DNA of 64,000 nucleotides from an uncultured Chitinophagaceae bacterium (GTDB lineage Bacteria; Bacteroidota; Bacteroidia; Chitinophagales; Chitinophagaceae). The stretch lies in assembly GCA_903870685.1 (NCBI GenBank), contig CAIQDX010000008.1, positions 62,001-126,000 of the forward strand, read 5' to 3'. Under the pieces are notes generated by a model. That model saw nothing but the letters and a program-made list of their open reading frames with translations, made no database searches and was not told where the DNA came from. Of the stretch, positions 25,741 through 34,825 are shown one piece after another; the first letter of the stretch is position 1; each line of letters opens with the position of its first letter. The translations under genes and the position numbers were made by a program.

Positions 25741-26589
25741 TTAAACCAGAACAGTAATTCCTTCTTTTTGTTCGTGCTGAATAAGTGATGATTTTGTTAA
25801 TGGTTTAAAATAATGTTCATGATCATTGTTGCTTTTAAACCATGCAAATTTTTCATGCAATGAAACAACTTTGCCGATAATTACTAATGAAGGCGATAAA
25901 AATATTTTGCCTTTTAAAGTATTTTGATAGTCATACAAATCAGAAATATATACTTGTTGAAAAGGAGTGGTTGCCTGTTCAACAACGGCTAATAATTTAT
26001 TAGAAGCAATTTTATTTTGCAAAAGCTTTTCTACCACATCATCCAATGTTTCCGAACTCATGTAAAACACCAATGTATCATCGGTGTTTGCTAATTCTTT
26101 CCAGTAATCGTCACTTACAACCCTTGATTTGTAAAACGTTAAAAGCCTTACTGCTGTTGAATGATCGCGGGCTGTTAATGGAATGCCGGCATAAGCAGCA
26201 GCACCTAATGAAGCGGTAACACCGGGAATAATTTCGAATTGAATATTATGTTCCTGCAGTGTTTGTAACTCATCTAAAATATTGGAGAAAATAGAAACAT
26301 CACCACCTTTTAATCGTACTACTAATTTTCCCTGCAATGCATGTTTAATAATTAATTCGTTGATTGTTTTTTGAGAAGTAGAAATTCCTCTGCGGCATTG
26401 TTTACCCACACGAATAATTTCTGCAGAAGTATTTACATAGCGAGTTAATATTTCTTCACTTACTAACCTGTCGGTTAACACTACATCCGCCTGCTGCAAA
26501 TAATTGACGGTTTTAATTGTTATCAGATCAGGATCACCGGGACCGGCACCAGCTAAAATAACTTTGCCAATATTTTTTATTTCACTCAT
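25741..26589 (-). CDS. cobA: Uroporphyrinogen-III C-methyltransferase
   Basis: 282 residues. It methylates uroporphyrinogen III twice to precorrin-2, the branch point to siroheme. Visible SUMT motifs are KVILAGAGPGDPDLITIKTVNYL, VVLTDRLVS, GKQCRRG, LVVRLKGGDVSIF and the GVTASLGAAAYAGIPLTARD stretch. It is a SUMT domain only, with no CysG-type dehydrogenase. The next two steps are provided by the fused protein at 17651-19102, so siroheme synthesis is split between two genes. It is flanked by cysM and cysK in the same orientation. Confidence 0.94.
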   Translation of the reverse strand: MSEIKNIGKVILAGAGPGDPDLITIKTVNYLQQADVVLTDRLVSEEILTRYVNTSAEIIRVGKQCRRGISTSQKTINELIIKHALQGKLVVRLKGGDVSIFSNILDELQTLQEHNIQFEIIPGVTASLGAAAYAGIPLTARDHSTAVRLLTFYKSRVVSDDYWKELANTDDTLVFYMSSETLDDVVEKLLQNKIASNKLLAVVEQATTPFQQVYISDLYDYQNTLKGKIFLSPSLVIIGKVVSLHEKFAWFKSNNDHEHYFKPLTKSSLIQHEQKEGITVLV

Positions 26590-26612
26590 TAATAATCTAC
26601 TTTAATTTTTTG

Positions 26613-26682
26613 TTGCCACGAATCGCACGGATGAACACGAATAAAAAAAATGATTCGTGAAAATTTGTGTTATTCGTGGCAA
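26613..26682. repeat. Long inverted repeat with TTGCCACGAAT arms
   Basis: TTGCCACGAAT (26613-26623) and ATTCGTGGCAA (26672-26682) are perfect 11-bp arms. Inside them ACACGAAT (26635-26642) pairs with ATTCGTG (26653-26659), so several nested or alternative hairpins are possible. It fills the cobA-cysK gap. A CACGAATAAG fragment at 27624-27633 looks like a remnant of the same family. Similar CCACGAAT repeats are, to my knowledge, widespread in Bacteroidota and other AT-rich genomes. Confidence 0.8.
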
Positions 26683-26695
26683 GAGTTTTTTATTT

Positions 26696-27607
26696 TTAAA
26701 ACAAACCTTCAATCGATAAATATCTTTCGCCGGTATCGTAATTAAATGTCAATACTTTCGATCCTTTAGGAATATCAATTAATTTTTTTGCAACTGCAGC
26801 CAATGATGCACCGGTAGAAATTCCTGCAAGAATTCCTTCTTGTTTTGCTAATTTTTGTGCAAAAGAAAATGCTTCGTCTTTACTAACTTGTATAATACCA
26901 TCTAATATTTCTGTATTCAAAATTGATGGAACAAATCCAGCACCAATGCCTTGTAATGGATGCGGACCGGGCGTCCCGCCACTTAACACCGGAGATAATT
27001 CAGGCTCAACAGCAAACACTTTTAAGTTTGAAAATTTTGCTTTTAATATTTCTGCAACACCAGTAATATGTCCGCCGGTTCCAACACCGGTTATAATAAA
27101 ATCTAATCCATCGGGAAAGTCATTTAAAATTTCTTGTGCTGTTGTTTTTCTATGGATCTCCGAATTCGCAGCATTATCAAATTGTTGCGGCAACCATGCA
27201 TTGGGTGTTTCAGCAACTAATTCTTTAGCTTTTTCAATGGCACCTTTCATTCCTTTTTCTCTTGGCGTCAAAACAAATTCAGCGCCATAAATTTCCATTA
27301 ATTTTCTTCTTTCCACACTCATACTTTCGGGCATCACTAAAATTATTTTATAACCTTTCACTGCTGCTACTAATGCTAAACCAATTCCTGTGTTGCCGCT
27401 TGTTGGTTCAATAATAATACTGTCTTTATTTATTAACCCCCTTTTTTCTGCATCTTCTATCATCGCTAATGCAATACGATCTTTAATACTTCCGCCGGGA
27501 TTATTTTTTTCTAATTTGATCCACACTTCTTGGTCATTGCCATAAAGATGGTTGATTCTAACATGTGGTGTGTTGCCAATAGTTTCTAAAATGTTGTTTG
27601 CTTTCAT
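26696..27607 (-). CDS. cysK: Cysteine synthase A (O-acetylserine sulfhydrylase)
   Basis: 303 residues, the usual CysK length. It replaces the acetyl group of O-acetylserine with sulfide to give cysteine. The PLP lysine is K42 in [14 protein letters not shown], followed by [15 protein letters not shown] and the PLP phosphate loop [12 protein letters not shown]. The [11 protein letters not shown] segment that contacts substrate and CysE's tail is intact. The CysE-binding partner is encoded 197 bases upstream. A second, CysM-type synthase is 1 kb downstream. Confidence 0.95.
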   Translation of the reverse strand: MKANNILETIGNTPHVRINHLYGNDQEVWIKLEKNNPGGSIKDRIALAMIEDAEKRGLINKDSIIIEPTSGNTGIGLALVAAVKGYKIILVMPESMSVERRKLMEIYGAEFVLTPREKGMKGAIEKAKELVAETPNAWLPQQFDNAANSEIHRKTTAQEILNDFPDGLDFIITGVGTGGHITGVAEILKAKFSNLKVFAVEPELSPVLSGGTPGPHPLQGIGAGFVPSILNTEILDGIIQVSKDEAFSFAQKLAKQEGILAGISTGASLAAVAKKLIDIPKGSKVLTFNYDTGERYLSIEGLF

Positions 27608-27669
27608 TTTTTTATTTTTTATTACACGAATAAGATGCTAAGATTTATTTTTTTGTTTTCCAACATTTG

Positions 27670-27769
27670 TTTTTCACGTCATCTTCGTTGTGTCACTCAC
27701 TTGTACGTTCTTTTAAAAGTTCACCTTTTTTGTAGAGTATTGATATACAGTACAAGAGTGCGACGCCAC
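27670..27769. repeat. Dispersed intergenic repeat, copies 7 and 8 as an inverted pair
   Basis: The left arm TTTTTCACGTCATC continues into GTTGTGTCACTCACTTGTAC (27687-27706). After 43 bases comes the right arm GTACAAGAGTGCGACGCCAC (27750-27769). It lies between cysE and cysK, genes in the same direction, so here the hairpin would be inside or between transcripts of the cys group. Confidence 0.85.
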
Positions 27770-27804
27770 CGAAGCTCAATTTTTATTCAAATGTTTGGTA
27801 AATA

Positions 27805-28638
27805 TTAGATCACAAAATTCAAAGCCTCGGTTGCCGGAAATTTATCTTTTATTGCTACTTCGCTTTTATGATAAATTATTGAATTAGGGAATACACTGTA
27901 GGTCAACCATACATTTCCGCCAATTACACTATCGTGACCAACAACCGTATCGCCGCCCAAAATAGTTGCACCCGAATAAATAATTACGTTGTCTTCAATG
28001 GTTGGATGACGTTTTGTTTTTGCTTTTTCTTTCGACACATTCAATGCACCTAATGTTACACCTTGATATATTTTTACATTATTTCCTATCACAGTTGTTT
28101 CGCCAATAACAATTCCTGTTCCGTGATCAATAAAAAAACTGTTGCCAATTTTAGCACCGGGATGAATATCAATTCCCGTTTTGCTGTGCGCATATTCGGT
28201 AAATAATCTTGGTAATAATTTTACACCTTGCTGATACAATTGATGCGATAAACGATAAATTGTTGTTGCATAAAAACCGGGATAAGCTACCAATACTTCT
28301 TCTAAAGATTTTGCTGCAGGATCGAATTGTAAAATAGTTTCTGCATCATGAATCAACTTGTAATAAATCTCTGGTATAGCTTCGAAAAATTTTTCTATGA
28401 CAACTTCTGTTTGATTACTGTCGTGTAAAATATCAAATACTAAACTGGCGAAATGACTTTTTAGTAATTCAAATTCTTTTTCCAAATCTTTCGGTTGTTT
28501 ATGCCTAACCGTTTTGGGAAGGAATAAAAAATTAAACAACTGATCAATAAATTCTTCGGCCATTTCTTTATCAGGAAAAGCAGAATAGGCTTTTGTATTT
28601 TGAGTAAATAATCTTTCAATAAATGCTTGCTGGCTCAT
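27805..28638 (-). CDS. cysE: Serine O-acetyltransferase
   Basis: 277 residues from the ATG at 28638; an upstream ATG at 28671 would overlap cysN and is not favoured. It acetylates serine with acetyl-CoA to O-acetylserine. An N-terminal helical domain is followed by left-handed beta-helix hexapeptide repeats (~165-255), with GIDIHPGAKIGNSFFIDHGTGIVIGETTVIG and the acetyl-CoA loop region GVTLGALNVSKEKAKTKRHPTI. The C-terminus ends NFVI, and a terminal Ile is what CysE uses to dock into CysK. The gap from cysN is 10 bases, so it is in the cysHDNE operon. Confidence 0.94.
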   Translation of the reverse strand: MSQQAFIERLFTQNTKAYSAFPDKEMAEEFIDQLFNFLFLPKTVRHKQPKDLEKEFELLKSHFASLVFDILHDSNQTEVVIEKFFEAIPEIYYKLIHDAETILQFDPAAKSLEEVLVAYPGFYATTIYRLSHQLYQQGVKLLPRLFTEYAHSKTGIDIHPGAKIGNSFFIDHGTGIVIGETTVIGNNVKIYQGVTLGALNVSKEKAKTKRHPTIEDNVIIYSGATILGGDTVVGHDSVIGGNVWLTYSVFPNSIIYHKSEVAIKDKFPATEALNFVI

Positions 28639-28648
28639 AAAAAATATT

Positions 28649-29890
28649 TTATTGAAGCATGCAAGCTCCAACGGTTACTAAACTTGTTTCATCAATTAAA
28701 ATGGCACCGCCATTATTCGGCAGATCTTTATATGAGTCGAAAGGCAATGCCGACGCGGTTTTGATGGTTGCTTTCACAATATCATTCAATCCCACTTTAT
28801 CGAACTCATAAATTTTTTCCAAACTGTTCACGTCTAATTTGTATTCTATTTCTTTTATAACAGTTCGCACCACGCGACTGTTTAATTGCAATAAATATTT
28901 GTTTCCTTTGATGAAAGGTTTGCTGTCCATCCAGCACATCAACACTTCAATTTCATTTTCAATTTTCGGTTGATTATTTTTTTGAACAATAATGTCGCCG
29001 CGGCTGATATCAATATCATCGGCTAAATGCAGCACAACACTTTGCGGTGCAAATGCTTCTTCAACTTCCTTACCTGCAATTTCAATTTTGTAAATGATTG
29101 ATTCTATTCCAGCGGGTTGAACAATTACTTCATCTCCTTTTTTATAAATGCCACTTGTTATTTTTCCGGCATAACCACGATAGTCGTGGAGCTCTTCAGT
29201 TTGCGGACGAATAACATATTGCACTGGAAAACGTGCATCAGTTAAATTAATGTCGTTATGAATTTCAATAGTTTCTAAATAATGCAATAATGAATCGCCT
29301 TTGTACCAAGGATATTTATCGGATCTGTCAACAATATTATCTCCGTTCAATGCACTGATGGGAATATATTTTATATCTTTTAATCCCAATGTTTTTGCAA
29401 CCTGTGTATAATCAATCACAATATTATTATACACATCCTGCGAATAATTTACCAAATCCATTTTATTAATAGCAACAACAACATGTTTAATTCCAAGTAG
29501 CGATGTGATGATGGAATGACGACGTGTTTGTTCGGCAACACCATTTCTTGCATCTACTAAAATAATGGCAAGATTTGCATTCGATGCACCCGTAACCATG
29601 TTGCGTGTGTATTGAATATGACCCGGTGCATCAGCGATAATAAATTTTCTTTTCGGCGTTGAAAAATATTTATAAGCTACATCAATGGTAATACCTTGTT
29701 CTCTTTCGGCACGCAAGCCATCGGTTAATAAAGCCAAATCAATTTCACCATCTTCACGGTTCTTTGTTTGCTTTTCAATTGCTTCTAATTGATCTATCAA
29801 AATACTTTTGCTATCATACAGCAAACGCCCTATCAGCGTGCTTTTGCCGTCATCTACACTTCCTGCTGTTATAAATCGTAAAATGTCCAT
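28649..29890 (-). CDS. cysN: Sulfate adenylyltransferase subunit 1 (GTPase)
   Basis: 413 residues. CysN hydrolyses GTP to drive CysD-catalysed formation of adenylyl sulfate (APS). The EF-Tu-like G domain has the P-loop GSVDDGKS (residues 10-17), DAPGH and NKMD motifs, followed by two beta-barrel domains. It lacks the fused APS kinase (CysC) seen in CysNC proteins and is shorter than the ~475-residue E. coli CysN. It lies 26 bases after cysD. Confidence 0.95.
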   Translation of the reverse strand: MDILRFITAGSVDDGKSTLIGRLLYDSKSILIDQLEAIEKQTKNREDGEIDLALLTDGLRAEREQGITIDVAYKYFSTPKRKFIIADAPGHIQYTRNMVTGASNANLAIILVDARNGVAEQTRRHSIITSLLGIKHVVVAINKMDLVNYSQDVYNNIVIDYTQVAKTLGLKDIKYIPISALNGDNIVDRSDKYPWYKGDSLLHYLETIEIHNDINLTDARFPVQYVIRPQTEELHDYRGYAGKITSGIYKKGDEVIVQPAGIESIIYKIEIAGKEVEEAFAPQSVVLHLADDIDISRGDIIVQKNNQPKIENEIEVLMCWMDSKPFIKGNKYLLQLNSRVVRTVIKEIEYKLDVNSLEKIYEFDKVGLNDIVKATIKTASALPFDSYKDLPNNGGAILIDETSLVTVGACMLQ

Positions 29891-29916
29891 TGTTAAGTTA
29901 TAACTTATTACTTTGT

Positions 29917-30825
29917 TTAAAAATATCCGCTTTTTTTTCTGTCTTCCATTGCAGCTTCACTTACTTTATCATCGATTCTTGTTTCGCCACGTTCGCTTGT
30001 TTTTGTAATAATAATTTCATTGATCACTTCATCTAAAGTTTGCGCATTCGATTCAACTGCTGCAGTGCAAGTCATATCACCAACGGTACGATAGCGAACT
30101 TTTTTTACAGAAACTTTATCAGAAGAATCTAACTGAATAAATTTTGAAGTAGCAACTAATTGCCCTTCCCATTCCAACACTTCACGATCATGCGCAAAAT
30201 AAATAGAAGGCAAATCAATTTTTTCTCGGCGTATATAATTCCAAACATCTAATTCAGTCCAGTTACTTATGGGAAACACTCTTACATTTTCTCCTTTATG
30301 AATTTTACCGTTGTAAGTATTCCATAATTCAGGTCGTTGCAATTTTGGATTCCATTGACCAAACTCATCTCTCACCGAAAAAATTCTTTCTTTGGCTCTA
30401 GCTTTTTCTTCATCGCGACGAGCACCACCAATGCAACAATCAAATTCAAATTCTTCAATAGCATCCAACAGAGTATAAGTTTGTAAAGCATTACGGCTTG
30501 CAAATTTTCCTTTTAATTCAGTTAACTGTTTTGATTTGATGGTGTCTTCAACTTTGCGAACAATTAATTTTTCATCGATCTTTTCTGCCAATGCATCTCT
30601 GAAATCCAAAGCTTCCTGAAAATTATGTCCGGTATCAATATGCATTAAAGGAAAGGGAAATTTTCCGGGACGAAAAGCTTTCAATGCTAAATGCACTAAA
30701 ACGATAGAATCCTTGCCACCACTGAATAATAGGGCAGGACGTTCAAACTGCCCGGCTACTTCACGAAAGATGTGAATGGCTTCCGATTCTAATTGTTGTA
30801 AATAATCAAGTTGATATTTTTCCAT
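29917..30825 (-). CDS. cysD: Sulfate adenylyltransferase subunit 2
   Basis: 302 residues, the normal size. It transfers AMP from ATP to sulfate, giving APS. The PP-loop SGGKDS is at residues 35-40, and the family motifs HIDTGHNFQEALDFRD, CCIGGARRDEEKARAKER and VFPISNWTELDVWNYIRRE are intact. The C-terminus has RYRTVGDMTCTAAVES and a KKSGYF end typical of CysD. It sits 22 bases after cysH and 26 before cysN. Confidence 0.97.
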   Translation of the reverse strand: MEKYQLDYLQQLESEAIHIFREVAGQFERPALLFSGGKDSIVLVHLALKAFRPGKFPFPLMHIDTGHNFQEALDFRDALAEKIDEKLIVRKVEDTIKSKQLTELKGKFASRNALQTYTLLDAIEEFEFDCCIGGARRDEEKARAKERIFSVRDEFGQWNPKLQRPELWNTYNGKIHKGENVRVFPISNWTELDVWNYIRREKIDLPSIYFAHDREVLEWEGQLVATSKFIQLDSSDKVSVKKVRYRTVGDMTCTAAVESNAQTLDEVINEIIITKTSERGETRIDDKVSEAAMEDRKKSGYF

Positions 30826-30847
30826 TTAAAAATCTTAATTCTAAAAA

Positions 30848-31561
30848 TTATTTTCCGTGTAACCCACATTCTTTTTTACTCGCATCTTCCCACCACCAAC
30901 GACCTGCTCTGAAATCTTCACCTGCTTTAATTGCTCTGGTACATGGTGCGCAACCAATGCTTACAAAACCTTTATCGTGTAAAGAATTGTAAGGAATATT
31001 ATATTGATGAATATGTTCGTTTATTTGTTCAGTACTCCAAAGCAATAAAGGATTGTATTTAATAATTTGATTGGATTCATCCCATTCAACTATTTGCAGA
31101 TCTTTTCTTGCAGCAGAATGTTCAGCTCTTAAACCCGTTACCCACACTGCGTTTGAGGCCAATGCTCTTTTTAATGGTTCTACTTTTCTAATATGACAAC
31201 ATTCTTTTCTGTTATCGATTGATTCGTAAAAAGAGTTTGGACCTTTAGAAGCAATAAATTTTTCTATTGAAATATTCTGAGGATAATACGCATCAATTTT
31301 TGTTTGATATCTTTCGTTGGTGCTGTTCCAAACAGAATAAGTTTCAGCAAATAATCTTCCGGTGTCTAAAGTAAAAATGCTAATGTTTAAATGATTGCTT
31401 AATATTTCATGAGCGATCACCTGATCTTCAAAACTAAAACTGGTAGAAAACGTTACCTGCGATGGAAATTGTTTTGCCAATAAAGCTAATCCTTCAGCAA
31501 TATTTTTTGTGTTGAGTTGTTGTGATAAATCAGAAATATTTTTTAAAAGTGTATCTGCCAT
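30848..31561 (-). CDS. cysH: Adenylyl-sulfate (APS) reductase, 4Fe-4S type
   Basis: 237 residues. It reduces activated sulfate to sulfite using thioredoxin. Cys121-Cys122 (KECCHIRK) and Cys204-x-x-Cys207 (GCAPC) are the cluster ligands that distinguish APS reductases from PAPS-specific E. coli CysH. The catalytic Cys232 is in the C-terminal KKECGLH. The N-terminal nucleotide site STSFSFEDQVI and the LDTGRLFAET motif are present. APS specificity agrees with the absence of cysC in the cluster. It is the first gene of the minus-strand cys operon. Confidence 0.94.
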   Translation of the reverse strand: MADTLLKNISDLSQQLNTKNIAEGLALLAKQFPSQVTFSTSFSFEDQVIAHEILSNHLNISIFTLDTGRLFAETYSVWNSTNERYQTKIDAYYPQNISIEKFIASKGPNSFYESIDNRKECCHIRKVEPLKRALASNAVWVTGLRAEHSAARKDLQIVEWDESNQIIKYNPLLLWSTEQINEHIHQYNIPYNSLHDKGFVSIGCAPCTRAIKAGEDFRAGRWWWEDASKKECGLHGK

Positions 31562-31707
31562 GTAAACTAAGATTATGAGACCGAAAATTAGATAGTGAGC
31601 AAAAGTAAATCCATTTGCTGAATTGAACTAGCAGCAACAACATGGTTGCATACACTTTATAAAAGAATTAGAAAACATGATCTGCACTTGTCTATAAATT
31701 TGGTGCA

Positions 31708-31737
31708 CAAATATAGTCTATAAAAATTATCGACAAA
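31708..31737 (-). promoter_or_regulatory. Candidate promoter of the cysHDNE operon
   Basis: Read on the minus strand, TTTG (31734-31737), 18 bases, then TATATTTG (31708-31715) fits the Bacteroidota TTTG-N19-TAnnTTTG pattern with one base less spacing. It would give a ~140-base leader before cysH. A second -7-like TACTTTTG lies nearer the gene (31602-31609) but has no -33 partner. Confidence 0.45.
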
Positions 31738-31821
31738 ATTTTTGGTTTTCGAGAACAGGAAGAATTGATATGCTGTAATATTTAAAAGTGTAATTGGTTT
31801 ACAGTAAGCTTTTATTAAAAA

Positions 31822-32943
31822 TTACCCAGATCTCTTTCTGTAATTTAAAATTGCCCAGCTATTAAAAAATACGGCAAAGCCAATCATTGCAAGAATATGG
31901 TATCTGATATCAGCTAACCCGCTGCCTTTTAAAACAACCATTCGCATCACTTCAATAAAATATGAAACAGGATTAAACTTAGTGATCATTTGCGCCCATA
32001 CCGGCATACTTTCAATTGGTGTAAACAACCCACTCAGTAAATTAAAAATCATCGTTATAAAAAACGAAACAAGCATAGATTGCTGTTGCGTTTGTGCATA
32101 GGTTGATAATAATAATCCTAATCCTAAAATTGCAAGTAAATAAATTGCAGCGAAAATATAAATAGTGATATAATGTCCAAGTGGAACAATGCCATATACC
32201 AATCTTGCAATTGTTAAACCAAATGTAAGTACTGTAAGTGCCAACATCCAGAATGGAATTAATTTTCCTAAAATGAATTGCCATTTTTTTATCGGGCTCA
32301 CATTAATTTGTTCGATAGTTCCCATTTCCTTTTCACGAACAATATTGTTTGATGCAAATGAAGAACCGATAATAGTAACAAGTAACACTAATATTCCAGG
32401 AACCATGAATACATGATAGTTCATGTTAGGATTAAACCAATCAGAAAAAGTAACTTCAATGGTTGGTCGCGGATCAAATCGTGGAAATTGTATCCATTGC
32501 ATTCGAACATCCTGATTATATCCTTGAATGATGCCTTGAATGTAAGCACCGCCCAGCCCAGCTTTCACGCCATTGATTGCATTGACAGCAACAAATAATG
32601 TGGCTTCATTTTCTTTAACAAGATCTCTTTCAAAATGCGAAGGAATTTCAAGAATAAGATCTGTCTTATCTTTTTCAATCGCGTGTATTCCTTGTTGAAA
32701 GGAAGGGCTGTAATCCCTCAATCTGAAATATCCTGAAGAAATAATTTTATTACTGAGATTACGAGAATACTCAGAATGATCGTGATCAACTATACCGAGA
32801 TTAATATTTTTAATTTCATAATCTGCCGCAAGCGGAAGTATGAGTAATTGAACCATCGGCATAATAAATAATACTCTTATGGTTGCTTTATCGCGAAATA
32901 TTTGACGAAGTTCTTTTTGCAATAAAAATTTTAATACTCTCAT
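31822..32943 (-). CDS. ABC-2 type transporter permease (YbhR-like)
   Basis: 373 residues. One N-terminal membrane span (~residues 24-41) is followed by a large extracytoplasmic domain (~45-165) and five spans (~175-365). The conserved VREKEMGTIEQINVSPIKKWQFILGKLIPFW loop is typical of YbhS/YbhR/YhhJ permeases. Together with the adjacent permease and the two ATPases it forms the inner-membrane part of a tripartite efflux system. It is the last gene of the operon and overlaps the preceding permease gene by four bases (ATGA). Confidence 0.9.
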   Translation of the reverse strand: MRVLKFLLQKELRQIFRDKATIRVLFIMPMVQLLILPLAADYEIKNINLGIVDHDHSEYSRNLSNKIISSGYFRLRDYSPSFQQGIHAIEKDKTDLILEIPSHFERDLVKENEATLFVAVNAINGVKAGLGGAYIQGIIQGYNQDVRMQWIQFPRFDPRPTIEVTFSDWFNPNMNYHVFMVPGILVLLVTIIGSSFASNNIVREKEMGTIEQINVSPIKKWQFILGKLIPFWMLALTVLTFGLTIARLVYGIVPLGHYITIYIFAAIYLLAILGLGLLLSTYAQTQQQSMLVSFFITMIFNLLSGLFTPIESMPVWAQMITKFNPVSYFIEVMRMVVLKGSGLADIRYHILAMIGFAVFFNSWAILNYRKRSG

Positions 32944-34046
32944 GACAATCTGATTTTAAAATTTTTAATGCTGATACTTAGTAATATAACGGTCATTCCT
33001 ACCAATATCAACGTTTCCTTCCAAATGGCAGTAAAACCAAGTCCTTTTATCATGATCGATTTGATAATAATGTAATACCATTTTGCCGGCACTATATTCG
33101 AAATAACCTGTAATGGAATGGGCATATTTTCGATGGGAAAAAGAAATCCGCTGAATAATAAAGTTGGCAGAAATAAACTCATCAAAGAAGTAAACTGAGC
33201 TGTTTGCTGCGTTTTTGCAGTGTTTGAAATTAATATTCCAACAGACAAAGATGTAACTGTAAATAAAATACTTTCTGCAATTAATAATCCTAAACTTCCT
33301 ACGATGGGCACATCCAAAACAAACACACTCAATAATAAAATGCTTGCAATATTCAGCATAGAAACCAAGAGATAAGGAATTGTTTTAGCAATAATAATTC
33401 TGAATGGTTTTAATGGAGAAACTAAAATCACTTCCATTGTACCAATTTCTTTTTCACGAACAATGGAAATGGAAGTCATCATTGCACAAACTAACATTAA
33501 CACCAATGCCATTACTCCTGGAACAAAACTGTATGCACCTTTTAATTCGGGATTATACAACATGCGAACTTGTGTTTTTATAGTGTATGGCAATTTTTCG
33601 TTTTGAGTAATTGATTGCTGATAATTATTGATGATGGCAGTCGCATAATTAGTAAGCATATTTGCTGTGTTAGGATCGGTGGCATCAGCTATTAGTTGAA
33701 TTTGTGCATGATTGGTATGTAACAAATCATTTCTGAATCCCAGTGGGAAAACCACTGCCAGTCTTATTTTTCCTTCACGAAAAGTTGCTTCGATATCTTT
33801 ATAGGAATGAACATTTTTTATCAAATTAAAATAACGGCTTGCTGATATTTCATTTGTAATTGCTGTTGTTGCTTCATCTTTAGATTGATCGAAGATGGCA
33901 ATCTTTGCATTCTTTACTTCATTGGTTAATGCAAAGCCATACAATAATATTTGTACAACAGGCATCCATATCAGGATAAATAATGTGCGTCTATCTCTCC
34001 AAATATGCAGCCATTCTTTTTTTACAAAAATTAAAAATTGATTCAT
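32940..34046 (-). CDS. ABC-2 type transporter permease (YbhS-like)
   Basis: 368 residues with the same layout as its downstream neighbour: an N-terminal span (LFILIWMPVVQILLYGFALT), an extracytoplasmic domain, then five spans with SIVREKEIGTMEVILVSPLKPFRIIIAKTIPY. The pair probably forms a heterodimeric permease. There is a four-base overlap with the next gene and a 32-base gap from the ATPase, which supports one operon. The substrate is unknown; homologues export cationic drugs or act in envelope stress. Confidence 0.9.
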   Translation of the reverse strand: MNQFLIFVKKEWLHIWRDRRTLFILIWMPVVQILLYGFALTNEVKNAKIAIFDQSKDEATTAITNEISASRYFNLIKNVHSYKDIEATFREGKIRLAVVFPLGFRNDLLHTNHAQIQLIADATDPNTANMLTNYATAIINNYQQSITQNEKLPYTIKTQVRMLYNPELKGAYSFVPGVMALVLMLVCAMMTSISIVREKEIGTMEVILVSPLKPFRIIIAKTIPYLLVSMLNIASILLLSVFVLDVPIVGSLGLLIAESILFTVTSLSVGILISNTAKTQQTAQFTSLMSLFLPTLLFSGFLFPIENMPIPLQVISNIVPAKWYYIIIKSIMIKGLGFTAIWKETLILVGMTVILLSISIKNFKIRLS

Positions 34047-34078
34047 TGTCTGGCTTAGCTATTTATTTTTTAAAACAT

Positions 34079-34822
34079 TTATTCTTTTCTCACTGCCTTT
34101 CTTGCTAACTGTAAAAAAACATCATCCATAGATTTTGCTGAATGATTTTTCATCAAGTTGGCAGGAGAATCAAGCGCATCAATTCTTCCATCAACCATGA
34201 TAGAAACACGATTACAATATTCTGCTTCATCCATATAATGTGTTGTTACAAAAACAGTGATACCTTTTGCAGATGCTTCATAAATCAATGTCCAAAATTC
34301 TCTTCTCGTTATTGGATCAACACCACCTGTTGGTTCATCTAAAAAGACGATTGCAGGATCGTGAACAATTGCAATCGAAAATGCAAGCTTCTGTTTCCAT
34401 CCAAGTGGTAATGCACGCACCAAAGTTTTTTCTTCGCCTTCCATGTGCAAATCTTTCAAAAGCATCGTCGTTTTTTCTTTGATTCGTTCATCAGTCAAAC
34501 CATAAATGCCTGCATATAATTTAATGTTTTCACGAATGGTCAGATCTTCATACAATGAAAATTTCTGACTCATATACCCAATATTTTTTTTTATCAATTC
34601 ATTTTGTTCATACACGTCGAAACCCGCAACAGTAGCGGCTCCTGATGTTGGCAACGACAATCCACATAACATTCGCATCGCTGTAGTTTTGCCTGCACCA
34701 TTGGCGCCGAGAAATCCAAAAATTTCTCCTTTCTTAACATCAAAAGAAATTTTGTCAACGGCTGTAAAACTTCCAAATCGTTTAGTTAATTCTTTTGCCG
34801 TAATAACTTTTTCGTTTTGCAT
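34079..34822 (-). CDS. ABC transporter ATP-binding protein
   Basis: 247 residues, one nucleotide-binding domain. Walker A is GANGAGKTT (~residues 39-47) and Walker B IVFLDEPTGGVD. The signature motif is the variant LPLGWKQKL rather than LSGGQ, which is usual in one half of YbhF-like ATPases. It ends with a short coupling tail. Together with the ATPase at 34826 it probably forms a heterodimer equivalent to the two halves of E. coli YbhF, which are fused in that species. Confidence 0.92.
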   Translation of the reverse strand: MQNEKVITAKELTKRFGSFTAVDKISFDVKKGEIFGFLGANGAGKTTAMRMLCGLSLPTSGAATVAGFDVYEQNELIKKNIGYMSQKFSLYEDLTIRENIKLYAGIYGLTDERIKEKTTMLLKDLHMEGEEKTLVRALPLGWKQKLAFSIAIVHDPAIVFLDEPTGGVDPITRREFWTLIYEASAKGITVFVTTHYMDEAEYCNRVSIMVDGRIDALDSPANLMKNHSAKSMDDVFLQLARKAVRKE

Positions 34823-34825
34823 AAT

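Noticed and set aside
2650-27769. Dispersed 20-bp repeats as a CRISPR array
   Set aside because: Copies are kilobases apart, vary in orientation and length, and lack regular spacers or cas genes.
28639-28671. Upstream ATG start for cysE
   Set aside because: It overlaps the end of cysN and adds a segment that is only cysN coding sequence in another frame; the ATG at 28638 fits the family better.
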